From Phreatobacter sp. (GTDB lineage Bacteria > Pseudomonadota > Alphaproteobacteria > Rhizobiales > Phreatobacteraceae), in contig NZ_JALHMP010000004.1 of NCBI RefSeq assembly GCF_022843985.1, forward strand, positions 1 to 64,000: a stretch of DNA of 64,000 nucleotides, given 5' to 3'. How positions within the stretch are numbered: position 1 is the first letter of the stretch; each line of letters opens with the position of its first letter. Under the pieces are notes generated by a model. It was not told the DNA's origin. It saw only the letters and a list, made by a program, of their open reading frames with translations, and made no database searches. The translations under genes were made by a program, and so were the position numbers. Of the stretch, positions 27,604 to 36,256 are shown one piece after another.

Positions 27604-28686
27604 TCAGCTCGACAGGCCGCCGGCCAGCGACGGCAGGTCGAGCGGGCGGAACCCGTAATGCGACAGCCAGCGCACATCGGCCTCGAAGAACTGGCGGAGG
27701 TCGTTGATGCCGTATTTGAGCATGGCGATGCGGTCGATCCCCATGCCCCAGGCGAAGCCCTGGTAGATGTCGGGATCGAGGCCGCAATTGCGGATGACGT
27801 TGGGATGGACCATCCCGCAGCCGAGGATTTCCAGCCAGTCTTCGCCCTCGCCGAAGCGCACCTCGCCGCCCTGGCGGTTGCACTGGATGTCGACCTCCAT
27901 GGAGGGTTCGGTGAAGGGGAAGAACGACGGACGGAAGCGCATCTTGACGCTGTCGACCTCGAAGAAGGCCTTGCAGAACTCCTCGAGGATCCATTTCAGG
28001 TGGCCGATATGGCTACCCTTGTCGATGACGAGGCCCTCGACCTGGTGGAACATCGGCGTATGCGTCTGGTCGCTGTCGCAGCGATAGGTCCGCCCCGGGC
28101 AGATGACGCGGATCGGCGGCTTGTTCGACAGCATGGTGCGCACCTGCACCGGCGAGGTATGGGTCCGCAGCAGCATCCGCTCGCCGTTCGGCTTCGGATT
28201 GAAGAAGAACGTGTCGTGCATCTCGCGGGCTGGATGGCCCTCGGGAAAGTTGAGCTTCGTGAAGTTGTAGTCGTCAGTCTCGATGTCCGGCCCCTCGGCG
28301 ATGGCGAAGCCCATATCGGCGAAGATGGCGGTGAGCTCATCCATCACCTGGCTGATCGGGTGGATGCGGCCGGTCTCGGTCGGGCTCTCGCGCACGGGGA
28401 GCGTCACATCGACCGTTTCGGCGGCCAGGCGCGCGTCGAGCGCGGCGCTCTTCAGCACCTCGCGGCGCTGGCCGAGGGCCTCGGTGACGCGATCCTTGAC
28501 CTGGTTGATGGCCGCGCCCGCCGTCTTGCGCTCCTCCGGCGCCATCTGGCCGAGGGTGGCGAGCAGGGCCGAGAGCGAGCCCTTCTTGCCGAGGGCGGCG
28601 ACCCTGACCGCCTCCAGCGCCGCCTCGTCGGCAGCGGCGGCGATCTGCGCGGTCAGGTCAGTTTCAAGCGTTGCAAGATCGGTCAT
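27604..28686 (-). CDS. pheS: Phenylalanyl-tRNA synthetase alpha subunit
   Basis: 360 residues, catalytic subunit of PheRS, which charges tRNA-Phe. N-terminal coiled coil (about residues 1-85, [28 protein letters not shown]) binds tRNA. Class II motifs follow: [31 protein letters not shown] (about 190), the phenylalanine pocket in [18 protein letters not shown], and motif 3 [18 protein letters not shown] (about 314-331). It lies downstream of a strong intrinsic terminator after rplT, so it depends on readthrough or its own promoter. Confidence 0.97.
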   Translation of the reverse strand: MTDLATLETDLTAQIAAAADEAALEAVRVAALGKKGSLSALLATLGQMAPEERKTAGAAINQVKDRVTEALGQRREVLKSAALDARLAAETVDVTLPVRESPTETGRIHPISQVMDELTAIFADMGFAIAEGPDIETDDYNFTKLNFPEGHPAREMHDTFFFNPKPNGERMLLRTHTSPVQVRTMLSNKPPIRVICPGRTYRCDSDQTHTPMFHQVEGLVIDKGSHIGHLKWILEEFCKAFFEVDSVKMRFRPSFFPFTEPSMEVDIQCNRQGGEVRFGEGEDWLEILGCGMVHPNVIRNCGLDPDIYQGFAWGMGIDRIAMLKYGINDLRQFFEADVRWLSHYGFRPLDLPSLAGGLSS

Positions 28687-28754
28687 GGTGAGATCACGCG
28701 TGAGGGAGCTGGGATCGTGTGGCGGCTGGGGCCGGGCGCGTCAAGCCGCGAACG

Positions 28755-28793
28755 AAAAAGCCCGCGCCACCCTCGGGGAGGGTCGCGCGGGCC
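28755..28793 (-). terminator. Intrinsic terminator between rplT and pheS
   Basis: On the minus strand a GC-rich stem GCCCGCG...CGCGGGC with inner pairs (ACCCTC/GAGGGT) is followed by five U residues (plus-strand AAAAA at 28755-28759). It lies 28 bp after the rplT stop and would end most ribosomal-protein transcripts before pheST. Confidence 0.9.
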
Positions 28794-28820
28794 GAATTGT
28801 CAGACTTCAGGAGGGAGAAG

Positions 28821-29186
28821 TCAGGCGTTCGCCGGCAGCGATCCCTTGGCCTTTTCGACCAGGGCCGCAAAACCGTCCGGCGCCGTGATGGCGAGGTCGG
28901 ACAGGACCTTGCGGTCGACGGCGATGCCGGCACCGATGAGGCCGGCAATGAAGCGCGAATATGTCAGGCCGTGCTCGCGGACAGCGGCGTTGATGCGCTG
29001 GATCCACAGGGCGCGGAAGTTGCGCTTCTTGTTGCGGCGGTCGCGCGTCGCATACTGCATCGACTTGTCGACGGCAGCCTTCGCGGCGCGGATGGTGTTC
29101 TTGCGGCGGCCCCGGAAGCCGGAGGCGGCCTTGAGGACTTTCTTGTGCTTGGCGTGGGACGTAACGCCCCTTTTGACGCGGGCCAT
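28821..29186 (-). CDS. rplT: 50S ribosomal protein L20
   Basis: 121 residues, close to the standard length. The N-terminus [20 protein letters not shown] and the helix [33 protein letters not shown] are classic L20. L20 binds 23S rRNA early in 50S assembly and in several bacteria represses its own operon. Fifty bases separate it from rpmI. Confidence 0.98.
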   Translation of the reverse strand: MARVKRGVTSHAKHKKVLKAASGFRGRRKNTIRAAKAAVDKSMQYATRDRRNKKRNFRALWIQRINAAVREHGLTYSRFIAGLIGAGIAVDRKVLSDLAITAPDGFAALVEKAKGSLPANA

Positions 29187-29235
29187 GGCTGATCTCTCTT
29201 ACAATTTCGTGGGGGTGCTTCTCGAACCGGGCCGA

Positions 29236-29436
29236 TCAGCCGTTCGGGAGGAAGTACCGCTTGACGTTGTAGGCATCGGTTTCGAACATGGCCGTGGTGC
29301 CGCGATGCTCGCGGATCTGCTTGTTCGACCGCTTGATCATGCCGTGGCGCTTGCCGGACTGGGTGTACATCACCTTGCCGGTCGCCGTGATCTTGAAGCG
29401 CTTTTTGGCGCCCGACTTCGTCTTCATCTTGGGCAT
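29236..29436 (-). CDS. rpmI: 50S ribosomal protein L35
   Basis: 66-residue basic protein starting [21 protein letters not shown], with [19 protein letters not shown] further on, both diagnostic for L35. First gene of the rpmI-rplT-pheS-pheT cluster. infC, which often precedes rpmI, is not found next to it here. Confidence 0.98.
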   Translation of the reverse strand: MPKMKTKSGAKKRFKITATGKVMYTQSGKRHGMIKRSNKQIREHRGTTAMFETDAYNVKRYFLPNG

Positions 29437-29470
29437 TTGGCTCTCTTCATTCGTTGCGAGGCGCCCATCT

Positions 29471-29488
29471 GCCGGTCCGAAGACCGGC
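29471..29488 (-). promoter_or_regulatory. UUCG-capped hairpin in the rpmI leader
   Basis: Minus strand GCCGGTC-TTCG-GACCGGC, a perfect 7-bp stem with a very stable UUCG tetraloop, 35 bases upstream of the rpmI ATG and downstream of the predicted promoter. No U tract follows. It could be part of a ribosomal-protein autoregulatory leader. Confidence 0.55.
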
Positions 29489-29568
29489 GGGGTTCCTCTG
29501 AAGGCTCAAGGGTGAGCTTTCGGGATCGCCACGGCAGCCCTGATCAGCCGGTCGATCCGAAGGCCGGG

Positions 29569-29597
29569 CCTATACAGGAGATGCGCCCGCCCGGCAA
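29569..29597 (-). promoter_or_regulatory. Predicted promoter of the rpmI-rplT operon
   Basis: Minus strand TTGCCG (29597-29592), 17 bases, TATAGG (29574-29569). This would give a leader of about 125 bases before rpmI, containing the UUCG hairpin. It overlaps the coding end region of the upstream membrane-protein gene by none (that gene ends at 29617). Confidence 0.5.
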
Positions 29598-29616
29598 GAG
29601 CCCGGCGGCAGAGCGC

Positions 29617-29919
29617 TCAGCGGCGGGCGGAAGCCTTGGCATAGGCAGGCACCAGGACGGCCGGGACGCGGCGCCCTCGACCCGGTCCCGCGTCATTCTC
29701 CTTGGGCAGCAGCATGACGGCGACGCCCATCTGCACGCTGGCGAAGGTCAGCCCCAGGAAGAAGGTCAGCACGGAGACGGCCAGCGGCGCGATATCCGAC
29801 CGGGATACCAGGGTGGCGAAGCCGCCGATGTCGAGAAGGATGAGGGCGCTGACGAAGAGGCCGGCGACGCCGAAGCCGATGACCGCGTGGACGAGAAGGA
29901 ACTGCAGGAGCTTCGGCAT
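29617..29919 (-). CDS. Small membrane protein of unknown function
   Basis: 100 residues starting MPKLLQFLLVHAVIGFGVAG. Two clear hydrophobic segments (about residues 6-30 and 46-70), then a basic, Ala/Arg-rich tail. The middle TFFLGLTFASVQMGVAVMLL suggests the second membrane helix. GGAGG lies a few bases before the ATG at 29919. No family is recognised; an inner-membrane location is likely. An upstream in-frame extension to 30099 is not protein-like and is rejected. Confidence 0.7.
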   Translation of the reverse strand: MPKLLQFLLVHAVIGFGVAGLFVSALILLDIGGFATLVSRSDIAPLAVSVLTFFLGLTFASVQMGVAVMLLPKENDAGPGRGRRVPAVLVPAYAKASARR

Positions 29920-30091
29920 GGAGGCCTCCCCGGGCAGGATGTGGCAAGGCCGGCATCCGCGGGTGAAACGGGGGGAACAGACTTCTGTTCCCATGAATGC
30001 TCCTACGCCACAAGCGGTGGCACCGATCACCCGGCTTGCAAGGCGGGCACGGCTGGCGGAATGGTAGCGGCCGCAACCGGAGAAGACCTCA

Positions 30092-30397
30092 ATGCCCAAG
30101 GGATACTGGATCGCCCGTGTCGACGTTCACGACACCGAGGCCTACAAGAACTACGTCGCGAAGAACGGCATCGCCTTCGCCAAGTTCGGCGGTCGCTTCG
30201 TCATCCGCGGCGGCAGGTTCGAGACGCTGGTCGGCAGCAGCCGCGCGCGCAACGTCGTCATCGAATTCCCGAGCTACGATCAGGCCCTCGCCTGCTGGCA
30301 CTCGCCCGAATATCAGGCGGCGCGCGCCGAGCAGAAGGGCGGCGCCGAGATGGATGCCATCGTGATCGAGGGTTACGACGGCCCGCAGCCAAACTGA
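30092..30397 (+). CDS. DUF1330 domain-containing protein
   Basis: 101-residue soluble protein typical of the DUF1330 family, a ferredoxin-like dimeric alpha/beta barrel fold of unknown activity. Signature parts are GYWIARVDVHDTEAYKNYVAKN (residues 4-25), GGRFVIRGGRFETLVG (about 33-48), and IEFPSYDQALACWHSPEYQAA (about 57-77). AGAAGACC precedes the ATG. Stand-alone gene, convergent with ccr. Confidence 0.93.
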   Translation: MPKGYWIARVDVHDTEAYKNYVAKNGIAFAKFGGRFVIRGGRFETLVGSSRARNVVIEFPSYDQALACWHSPEYQAARAEQKGGAEMDAIVIEGYDGPQPN

Positions 30398-30510
30398 GGG
30401 ACGGTTCGCATCCCTTTCCGCCATGGCCGGGCACGGCGGCCCAGGGGCCGCCGGTCGTGGCTTGTGACCGCCGGCCATCCATGACTTGGACACCGCCGTG
30501 TGAACGCATT

Positions 30511-30541
30511 CATCATGCCCGGCACAAGGCCGGGCATGACG
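30511..30541. repeat. Single copy of the dispersed GC-rich palindrome
   Basis: CATCATGCCCGGC-ACAA-GGCCGGGCATGACG, a shortened member of the family seen at 22455, 62413 and 62880. It lies between the convergent DUF1330 and ccr genes, where its hairpin could serve as a two-way transcript end. Confidence 0.85.
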
Positions 30542-30564
30542 GAAAAGTCAGTCTCGGAAGGGCC

Positions 30565-31842
30565 TCAGCCCCCCGTCGCCTCGATGACGTCGTCGAGCGT
30601 GCGCAGGCCGGGGCGGGGCGAATTGACCAGCACCGCCATATTGCCCGGCGCGTGCTTGTTCGCCTGCATCAGCGCATGGGCGGCCGGGATCTTGTCCCAG
30701 GGGAAGAGCTCGCTCATGCAGGGATCGACGCGCCGGTCGAGCACGAACTGGTTGGCGGCGGCCGCCTGTTTCAGATGGGCGAAATGCGAACCCTGGATGC
30801 GCTTCTGCCGCATCCAGACATAGCGCGCGTCGAAGGTGATGTTGAAGCCGGACGTGCCGGCGCAGAACACCACCATGCCGCCGCGCTTGGCGACGAGGCA
30901 GGAGACCGGGAAGGTCGCCTCGCCCGGATGCTCGAAGACGATGTCGACGTCCTTCTTGCCGGTGATGTCCCAGATCGCCTTGCCGAACTTGCGCGCCTCC
31001 TTGAGCCAGACATTGTATTCATCCGTGCCCACTGTCGGCATCTGGCCCCAGCAGGCGAAGTCCTTGCGGTTGATGACCCCCTTGGCGCCGAGCTGCATGA
31101 CATAGTCGCGCTTGGTCTCGTCCGAGATGATGCCGATGGCATTGGCGCCGGCAGCGGCGACGAGCTGCACAGCGAAGACGCCGAGACCGCCCGATGCGCC
31201 CCAGACGAGCACGTTGTCGCCGGGCTTCAGCGTGTGCGGCGGGTGGCCGAACAGCATGCGGTAGGTGGTGGCCAGCGTCAGCGTGTAGCAGGCGGCCTCT
31301 TCCCAGGGCAGGTGCTTCGGCTTCTCCATGAGCTGGCGCGACTGGACGCGGCAGAACTGGGCGAAGGCCCCGTCCGGCGTCTCGTAGCCCCAGATCCGCT
31401 GGGTGGTCGAGAACATCGGATCGCCGCCATTGCATTCCTCGTCGTCGCCATCGTCCTGGTTGCAGTGGACGATGACCTCGTCGCCGACCTTCCAGCGCTT
31501 GACCTTGGAACCCACCGCCCAGACGATGCCCGAGGCATCGGAGCCGGCGATATGGAAGGGATGCTTGTGGCCGTCGAGCGGCGAGATCGGCTGGCCGAGG
31601 CCCGCCCAGATGCCGTTATAGTTCACGCCGCCGGCCATCACGTAGATGAGGACCTCGTCCTCGCCCAGCGACCAGGTCGGCACGACCTCGACCTTGAAGG
31701 ACTGCTCCGGCGGGCCGTGCCGGTCCTTGCGGATGGCCCAGGCGTACATGTTCGCCGGAACGTGGCCGAGGGGGGGAACCTCGCCGAACTCGTAGAGATC
31801 CTTGACGGGACGCGACTGCGGGGTAGGAGCGACGGCTGCCAT
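30565..31842 (-). CDS. ccr: Crotonyl-CoA carboxylase/reductase
   Basis: 425-residue medium-chain dehydrogenase/reductase that reduces and carboxylates crotonyl-CoA to ethylmalonyl-CoA with NADPH and CO2, the key step of the ethylmalonyl-CoA pathway for acetyl-CoA assimilation. Family features: VEVVPTWSLGEDEVLIYVMAGGVNYNGIWAGLG (about 45-77), the CCR-specific insert HCNQDDGDDEECNGGDPMF (about 121-139), Rossmann GASGGLGVFAVQLVAAAGANAIGI (about 214-237), and HFAHLKQAAAANQFV, where His of the CO2 site is expected. Start is the ATG at 31842; upstream in-frame codons are not conserved. The partner mutase gene ecm lies just beyond, transcribed away. Confidence 0.96.
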   Translation of the reverse strand: MAAVAPTPQSRPVKDLYEFGEVPPLGHVPANMYAWAIRKDRHGPPEQSFKVEVVPTWSLGEDEVLIYVMAGGVNYNGIWAGLGQPISPLDGHKHPFHIAGSDASGIVWAVGSKVKRWKVGDEVIVHCNQDDGDDEECNGGDPMFSTTQRIWGYETPDGAFAQFCRVQSRQLMEKPKHLPWEEAACYTLTLATTYRMLFGHPPHTLKPGDNVLVWGASGGLGVFAVQLVAAAGANAIGIISDETKRDYVMQLGAKGVINRKDFACWGQMPTVGTDEYNVWLKEARKFGKAIWDITGKKDVDIVFEHPGEATFPVSCLVAKRGGMVVFCAGTSGFNITFDARYVWMRQKRIQGSHFAHLKQAAAANQFVLDRRVDPCMSELFPWDKIPAAHALMQANKHAPGNMAVLVNSPRPGLRTLDDVIEATGG

Positions 31843-31898
31843 TGGGTTACCTCGGGTGTCAGGCGCCTTCTCAACGGGGCGCTTCAGGACCGAGTATG

Positions 31899-31908
31899 TG
31901 CAGTGCAA
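31899..31908. promoter_or_regulatory. TGCAGTGCAA motif upstream of ccr
   Basis: TGCAGTGCAA, 57 bases before the ccr start, with a further TGCAAG ten bases away. A near-identical TGCATTGCAA stands 54 bases before ecm. Candidate operator for a shared regulator; PhaR-type regulators are known to favour TGCA-rich sites, but this assignment is speculative. Confidence 0.4.
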
Positions 31909-32113
31909 CATGGATGTGCAAGCGCGAATTGGCGGCCCCGAACCCGACATTCTAAGCCCTTTGGCTGATCCAGCCCCCTTGTCCGCGGCATTCGGAGCCC
32001 GGTCCCGGCACCTCCGCGGCGGTATTTTTTTGGCGCAGGAGGGACCTGCCGGGCATGCGGTGCGTTAGCCCTTCAGGGAGCTGATGAAGCGGGTCCCCAA
32101 GGAGAACCACATC

Positions 32114-32368
32114 ATGCCCGTCGAAAGCCTGCTCATTCTCGTTCTCATCGGCGCCGTCGCCGGTTGGCTCGCCGGACTCATCGTCAAGGGGTTCGGCTTC
32201 GGGCTGGTCGGCAACATCGTCATCGGCATCCTCGGCGCGCTGATCGCCACCTGGCTCTTTCCGCGCCTCGGCGTCTCGCTGGGCGCCGGCATCATATCGG
32301 CCATCATCAGCGCGACCCTCGGTGCCGTCATCCTGCTGGTGATCGTCGGGTTGATCCGAAGGGTCTGA
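32114..32368 (+). CDS. GlsB/YeaQ/YmgE family stress-response membrane protein
   Basis: 84-residue very hydrophobic protein with three membrane segments and glycine zippers: LLILVLIGAVAGWLAGLIVKGFGFGLVGNIVIGILGALIATWL, then a C-terminal helix. This is the transglycosylase-associated protein family, often stress induced, function unknown. AAGGAG (32099-32104) fits the ATG at 32114; an upstream in-frame ATG at 32084 is less likely. Confidence 0.9.
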   Translation: MPVESLLILVLIGAVAGWLAGLIVKGFGFGLVGNIVIGILGALIATWLFPRLGVSLGAGIISAIISATLGAVILLVIVGLIRRV

Positions 32369-32418
32369 GACCGCGGCCTGACGCCTCCCGGGGGCTGTCG
32401 GGGGCATTCCCCTTTCGC

Positions 32419-32428
32419 TGCATTGCAA
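32419..32428. promoter_or_regulatory. TGCATTGCAA motif upstream of ecm
   Basis: TGCATTGCAA, differing in one base from the motif before ccr, at nearly the same distance from the start codon. See the ccr motif entry. Confidence 0.4.
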
Positions 32429-32481
32429 TAAGCCGCCTGCCGGCACAGAATGTTCGCCAATAACCCGCTCGGGAGGCGACA

Positions 32482-34458
32482 TTGCGCACCAAAGAGACGC
32501 GCGACAAACCCTGGCTGATCCGCACCTATGCGGGTCATTCCACGGCCGCGAAATCCAACGCGCTCTATCGCGCCAATCTCGCCAAGGGGCAGACGGGCCT
32601 CTCGGTCGCCTTCGACCTGCCCACCCAGACCGGTTACGACGCCGATCATGTCCTCGCCCGCGGCGAGGTCGGCAAGGTCGGCGTTCCCGTCTCCCATCTC
32701 GGCGACATGCGCACGCTCTTCGACGGCATTCCGCTGGACGCGATGAACACGTCGATGACCATCAATGCCTGCGCCGCCTGGCTGCTGGCGCTCTATGTGG
32801 CGGTGGCCGACGAGACCGGTGCGCCGCGCGCCAAGCTCTCCGGCACGACGCAGAACGACATCCTGAAGGAATATCTCTCGCGCGGGACCTACGTCTTCCC
32901 GCCCGAGCCCTCGCTCAGGCTCACCAAGGACACGATCCTGTTCACGACGGCCGAAATGCCCAAGTGGAACCCGATGAACGTGTGCTCCTATCATCTGCAG
33001 GAGGCCGGGGCGACGCCGGTGCAGGAACTCGCCTTCGCGCTCGCCAATGCCATCGCCATCCTCGACACGGTCAAGGCCTCGGGCGAAGTGCCCGACAGCG
33101 ATTTCGGCGAGGTGGTCGGCCACATCTCCTTCTTCGTCAATGCCGGCATGCGGTTCGTCACCGAAATGTGCAAGATGCGCGCCTTCGTCGACCTCTGGGA
33201 GGAGCTCGTCGAGACGCGCTATGGCGTCACCGACCCCAAGCACAAGCTGTTCCGCTACGGCGTCCAGGTGAACTCGCTCGGCCTCACCGAGCAGCAGCCC
33301 GAGAACAACGTCTACCGCATCCTCATCGAGGCGCTGGCGGTGACCATCTCCAAGAAGGCGCGCTGCCGCGCCCTCCAGCTTCCCGCCTGGAACGAGGCGC
33401 TCGGCCTGCCGCGCGCCTGGGACCAGCAATGGTCGCTGCGCCTCCAGCAGATCCTCGCCTATGAGACCGACCTGCTCGAATTCGGCGACCTCTTCGACGG
33501 CAATCCCGTGGTCGCCGCCAAGGTCGAGGCGCTGAAGGCCGAGGCCTCCGCCGAGATGAAGCTCATCGAGGAGATGGGCGGGGCCATCGCCGCGGTCCCC
33601 TACATGAAATCCAAGCTCGTCGAGAGCAACACGCGCCGCCTCGAGGCCATCGAGAGCGGTGAGCAGGTGGTCATCGGCGTCAACCGCTTCACCGAGACCG
33701 AGGTTTCCCCGCTGACCACCGGCGAGGGCGCGATCATGGTGGTCGATCCCGCCGTGGAAGCCCAGCAGGTCGAGAGCCTGAAGGCCTGGCGCGCCGGCCG
33801 TAACGCCAGGGCCGTGGACAAGGCGCTCGCCGACCTGCGCGCCGCCGCCAGCGAGGGCCGCAACGTGATGGAGCCGTCCATCGCCGCGGCGAAGGCCGGC
33901 GTCACCACCGGCGAATGGGGCCAGGTGCTGCGCGAGGTCTTCGGCGAATACCGCGCCCCGACCGGCGTCGGCCGCGCCGCCCGCGCCGAGACCGGCGAAC
34001 TCGCCCCCATCCGCGAAGAGGTGGAAAAGGTCTCGCGCCGGCTCGGCCGCCGCATCAAGTTCCTCGTCGGCAAGCCCGGCCTCGACGGCCATTCCAACGG
34101 CGCCGAGCAGATCGCGGTGCGCGCCCGCGACTGCGGCATGGAGGTCGTCTACGAGGGCATCCGCCTCACCCCCGCCGAGATCGTCAATGCGGCGCTGGAG
34201 GAAGGCGTCCACGTCGTCGGCCTGTCGATCCTCTCCGGCAGCCACATTCCCCTCGTCACCGAGGTAATGGAGCGGATGCGCGCCGAGGGGCTCGACGACG
34301 TGCCGGTCATCGTCGGCGGCATCATCCCGCCCGAGGACGAGCTGGTGCTGCGGCAGGCGGGCGTCGCGGCGGTCTACACGCCGAAGGATTTCCAGCTCAA
34401 CACGATCATGGCCGACATCGTGAGGATCGTCGGCGAGGGTGCGAAACAGGCGGCGTGA
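32482..34458 (+). CDS. ecm: Ethylmalonyl-CoA mutase (MeaA), coenzyme B12-dependent
   Basis: 658 residues; converts (2R)-ethylmalonyl-CoA to methylsuccinyl-CoA in the ethylmalonyl-CoA pathway. Large TIM-barrel domain (about 1-500): RTYAGHSTAAKSNALYRANLAKGQTGLSVAFDLPTQTGYD, TTQNDILKEYLSRG, GVQVNSLGLTEQQPENNVYRI. The C-terminal B12 domain has the DxHxxG cobalt-ligand motif in GLDGHSNGAEQI (His about 537) and the SILSGSH motif. The first residues MRTKETRDKPW match MeaA rather than methylmalonyl-CoA mutase. Translation appears to start at TTG (32482) preceded by GGGAGG; no ATG fits better. Its partner ccr is nearby. Confidence 0.95.
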   Translation: MRTKETRDKPWLIRTYAGHSTAAKSNALYRANLAKGQTGLSVAFDLPTQTGYDADHVLARGEVGKVGVPVSHLGDMRTLFDGIPLDAMNTSMTINACAAWLLALYVAVADETGAPRAKLSGTTQNDILKEYLSRGTYVFPPEPSLRLTKDTILFTTAEMPKWNPMNVCSYHLQEAGATPVQELAFALANAIAILDTVKASGEVPDSDFGEVVGHISFFVNAGMRFVTEMCKMRAFVDLWEELVETRYGVTDPKHKLFRYGVQVNSLGLTEQQPENNVYRILIEALAVTISKKARCRALQLPAWNEALGLPRAWDQQWSLRLQQILAYETDLLEFGDLFDGNPVVAAKVEALKAEASAEMKLIEEMGGAIAAVPYMKSKLVESNTRRLEAIESGEQVVIGVNRFTETEVSPLTTGEGAIMVVDPAVEAQQVESLKAWRAGRNARAVDKALADLRAAASEGRNVMEPSIAAAKAGVTTGEWGQVLREVFGEYRAPTGVGRAARAETGELAPIREEVEKVSRRLGRRIKFLVGKPGLDGHSNGAEQIAVRARDCGMEVVYEGIRLTPAEIVNAALEEGVHVVGLSILSGSHIPLVTEVMERMRAEGLDDVPVIVGGIIPPEDELVLRQAGVAAVYTPKDFQLNTIMADIVRIVGEGAKQAA

Positions 34459-34636
34459 CCGGGATCCTGGCCGGACGGTGACGGTCGCCACTCCCCCTGC
34501 CATCACCCCGCCATCGGTCGAGATGAGCTGAGGCGCACAGAACGACGCAAACGTCAGCGCACCGCCCGCCGCCCTCCCTTGATGACCTCCGCGGCGATCT
34601 GTGCCAGCTTCGCCGCCCCCTGTGAGACCGCCCGCC

Positions 34637-36253
34637 ATGCTCCCATCCCTGCGCGACTACGACGCCCTCGTCCGCGATTTCCGCTGGCAGGTCCCTGCCC
34701 GCTACAATATCGGCACAGATGTCTGCACCCGCTGGGCGCTCGCCGAACCGGACCGCGTCGCCATCCTCTGGAAGAAGCCGGACGGCCGGGTGGAGCCGGT
34801 CACCTACGGCCGGCTGGAGGACGCCTCCAATCGCCTCGCCAACGTGCTCGTGGCGAAAGGCGTGAAGCGCGGCGATCGCGTGGCCCTCGTCCTCGCGCAG
34901 GGGGCCGCGGCCGCCATCGCCCATGTCGCCATCTACAAAATGGGCGCCATCGCCGTGCCGCTGGCGGCGCTCTTCGGCATCGATGCCCTCGCCTTCCGCC
35001 TCGGCAATTCCGGTGCGCGCGCCCTCATCACCAATGCCGAAGGCGTCGGCAAGCTCGCCCAGATCCGCGATGGCCTCGGCGAACTCTCCGTGGTCCTCTC
35101 GGTCGACGGCGCGGCCGACGGCGTCGGCAGTTTCTACGGGTCGCTGGAGCAGGCCTCGGGCGCCTTCACCCCCGTGGACACCGCCGCCGACGACCCCGCC
35201 ATGATGATCTACACCTCGGGCACCACCGGCCAGCCCAAGGGTGCGCTGCATGGTCACCGCGTCCTGCTCGGCCACCTGCCGGGCGTGGAGATGCCGCACG
35301 AGTTCTTCCCGCAAGCCGGCGACCGCATGTGGACGCCGGCCGACTGGGCCTGGGCCGGCGGGCTGCTCAACGTGCTGCTACCCTCCCTGCATTTCGGCGT
35401 GCCGGTGGTCGCCCACAAGTTCGAGAAGTTCGACGCGGACGAGGCTTTCGCACTCATGGCCGAGCTCGAGGTCCGCAATTCCTTCGTGCCGCCCACCGCC
35501 CTGCGCATGCTGCGGTCGATCGACGATCCCCGCTCCCGGCACAAGCTCGTCCTGCGCACCCTCGCCTCGGGCGGTGAGGCGCTGGGCACGCCGACCTATG
35601 ACTGGGGCCGGGCCGCCCTCGGCCTGACCATCAACGAGTTCTACGGCCAGACCGAATGCAACCTCGTCCTGTCCTCCTGCGCTGCCATCGGTGTGTCCAA
35701 GGCAGGCGCCATCGGCAAGCCCGTGCCCGGCCATATGGTCGGGATCATCCGCGACGACGGCACGACCTGCGCGGTCGGGGAGCGCGGCCAGATCGCCGTG
35801 CAGAGGCCGGACCCGGTCATGTTCCTCGAATATTGGGGGCGACCGGCGGCGACACGCGACAAGTTCATCGGCGACTGGATGGTGACCGGCGACCAGGGCC
35901 TCCGTGACGAGGAAGGCTATATCCACTTCTTCGGCCGCGACGACGATGTCATCACCTCGGCGGGCTACCGCATCGGGCCCGGTGAGATCGAGGACACGCT
36001 GCTGAAACATCCCGCCGTGTCGTTGGCGGCCGCCGTGGGCAAACCCGACGCGTTGCGCACCGAGATCGTCAAGGCCTTCATCGTGCTGAAGGACGGCGTC
36101 GAGCCTTCGCCTGAACTCGCCGACCACATCCGCGACTTCGTGAAGACGCGCATGTCGGCCCATTCCTACCCGCGCGAGGTCGAATTCATCGACGCGTTGC
36201 CGATGACGACGACGGGCAAGATCATCCGGCGCCTGCTGCGCGACCGGCCCTGA
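34637..36253 (+). CDS. Acyl-CoA synthetase, acetyl/medium-chain-like (AMP-forming)
   Basis: 538-residue ANL-family ligase more like acetyl-CoA synthetase/MACS proteins than the one at 20764. Motifs: P-loop MIYTSGTTGQPKGALHGH (about 193-210), MWTPADWAWAGGLLNVLLPSL, A5 NEFYGQTECNLVL (about 334-346), VTGDQGLRDEEGYIHFFGRDDDVITSAGYRIGP hinge region (about 415-447), and the catalytic lysine in TTTGKIIRRLL at the C-terminus. Substrate is likely a short or medium-chain acid, but not proven. It lies 178 bp after ecm in the same direction, so it may supply the same acyl-CoA metabolism. Confidence 0.9.
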   Translation: MLPSLRDYDALVRDFRWQVPARYNIGTDVCTRWALAEPDRVAILWKKPDGRVEPVTYGRLEDASNRLANVLVAKGVKRGDRVALVLAQGAAAAIAHVAIYKMGAIAVPLAALFGIDALAFRLGNSGARALITNAEGVGKLAQIRDGLGELSVVLSVDGAADGVGSFYGSLEQASGAFTPVDTAADDPAMMIYTSGTTGQPKGALHGHRVLLGHLPGVEMPHEFFPQAGDRMWTPADWAWAGGLLNVLLPSLHFGVPVVAHKFEKFDADEAFALMAELEVRNSFVPPTALRMLRSIDDPRSRHKLVLRTLASGGEALGTPTYDWGRAALGLTINEFYGQTECNLVLSSCAAIGVSKAGAIGKPVPGHMVGIIRDDGTTCAVGERGQIAVQRPDPVMFLEYWGRPAATRDKFIGDWMVTGDQGLRDEEGYIHFFGRDDDVITSAGYRIGPGEIEDTLLKHPAVSLAAAVGKPDALRTEIVKAFIVLKDGVEPSPELADHIRDFVKTRMSAHSYPREVEFIDALPMTTTGKIIRRLLRDRP

Positions 36254-36256
36254 GGT

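Noticed and set aside
23251-31968. Very long open frame on the plus strand across the aminopeptidase, phe and ccr genes
   Set aside because: It is the antisense shadow of GC-rich minus-strand genes (pepA-like, pheT, pheS, rplT, rpmI, ccr), with arginine/glycine/alanine-biased composition and no family resemblance.
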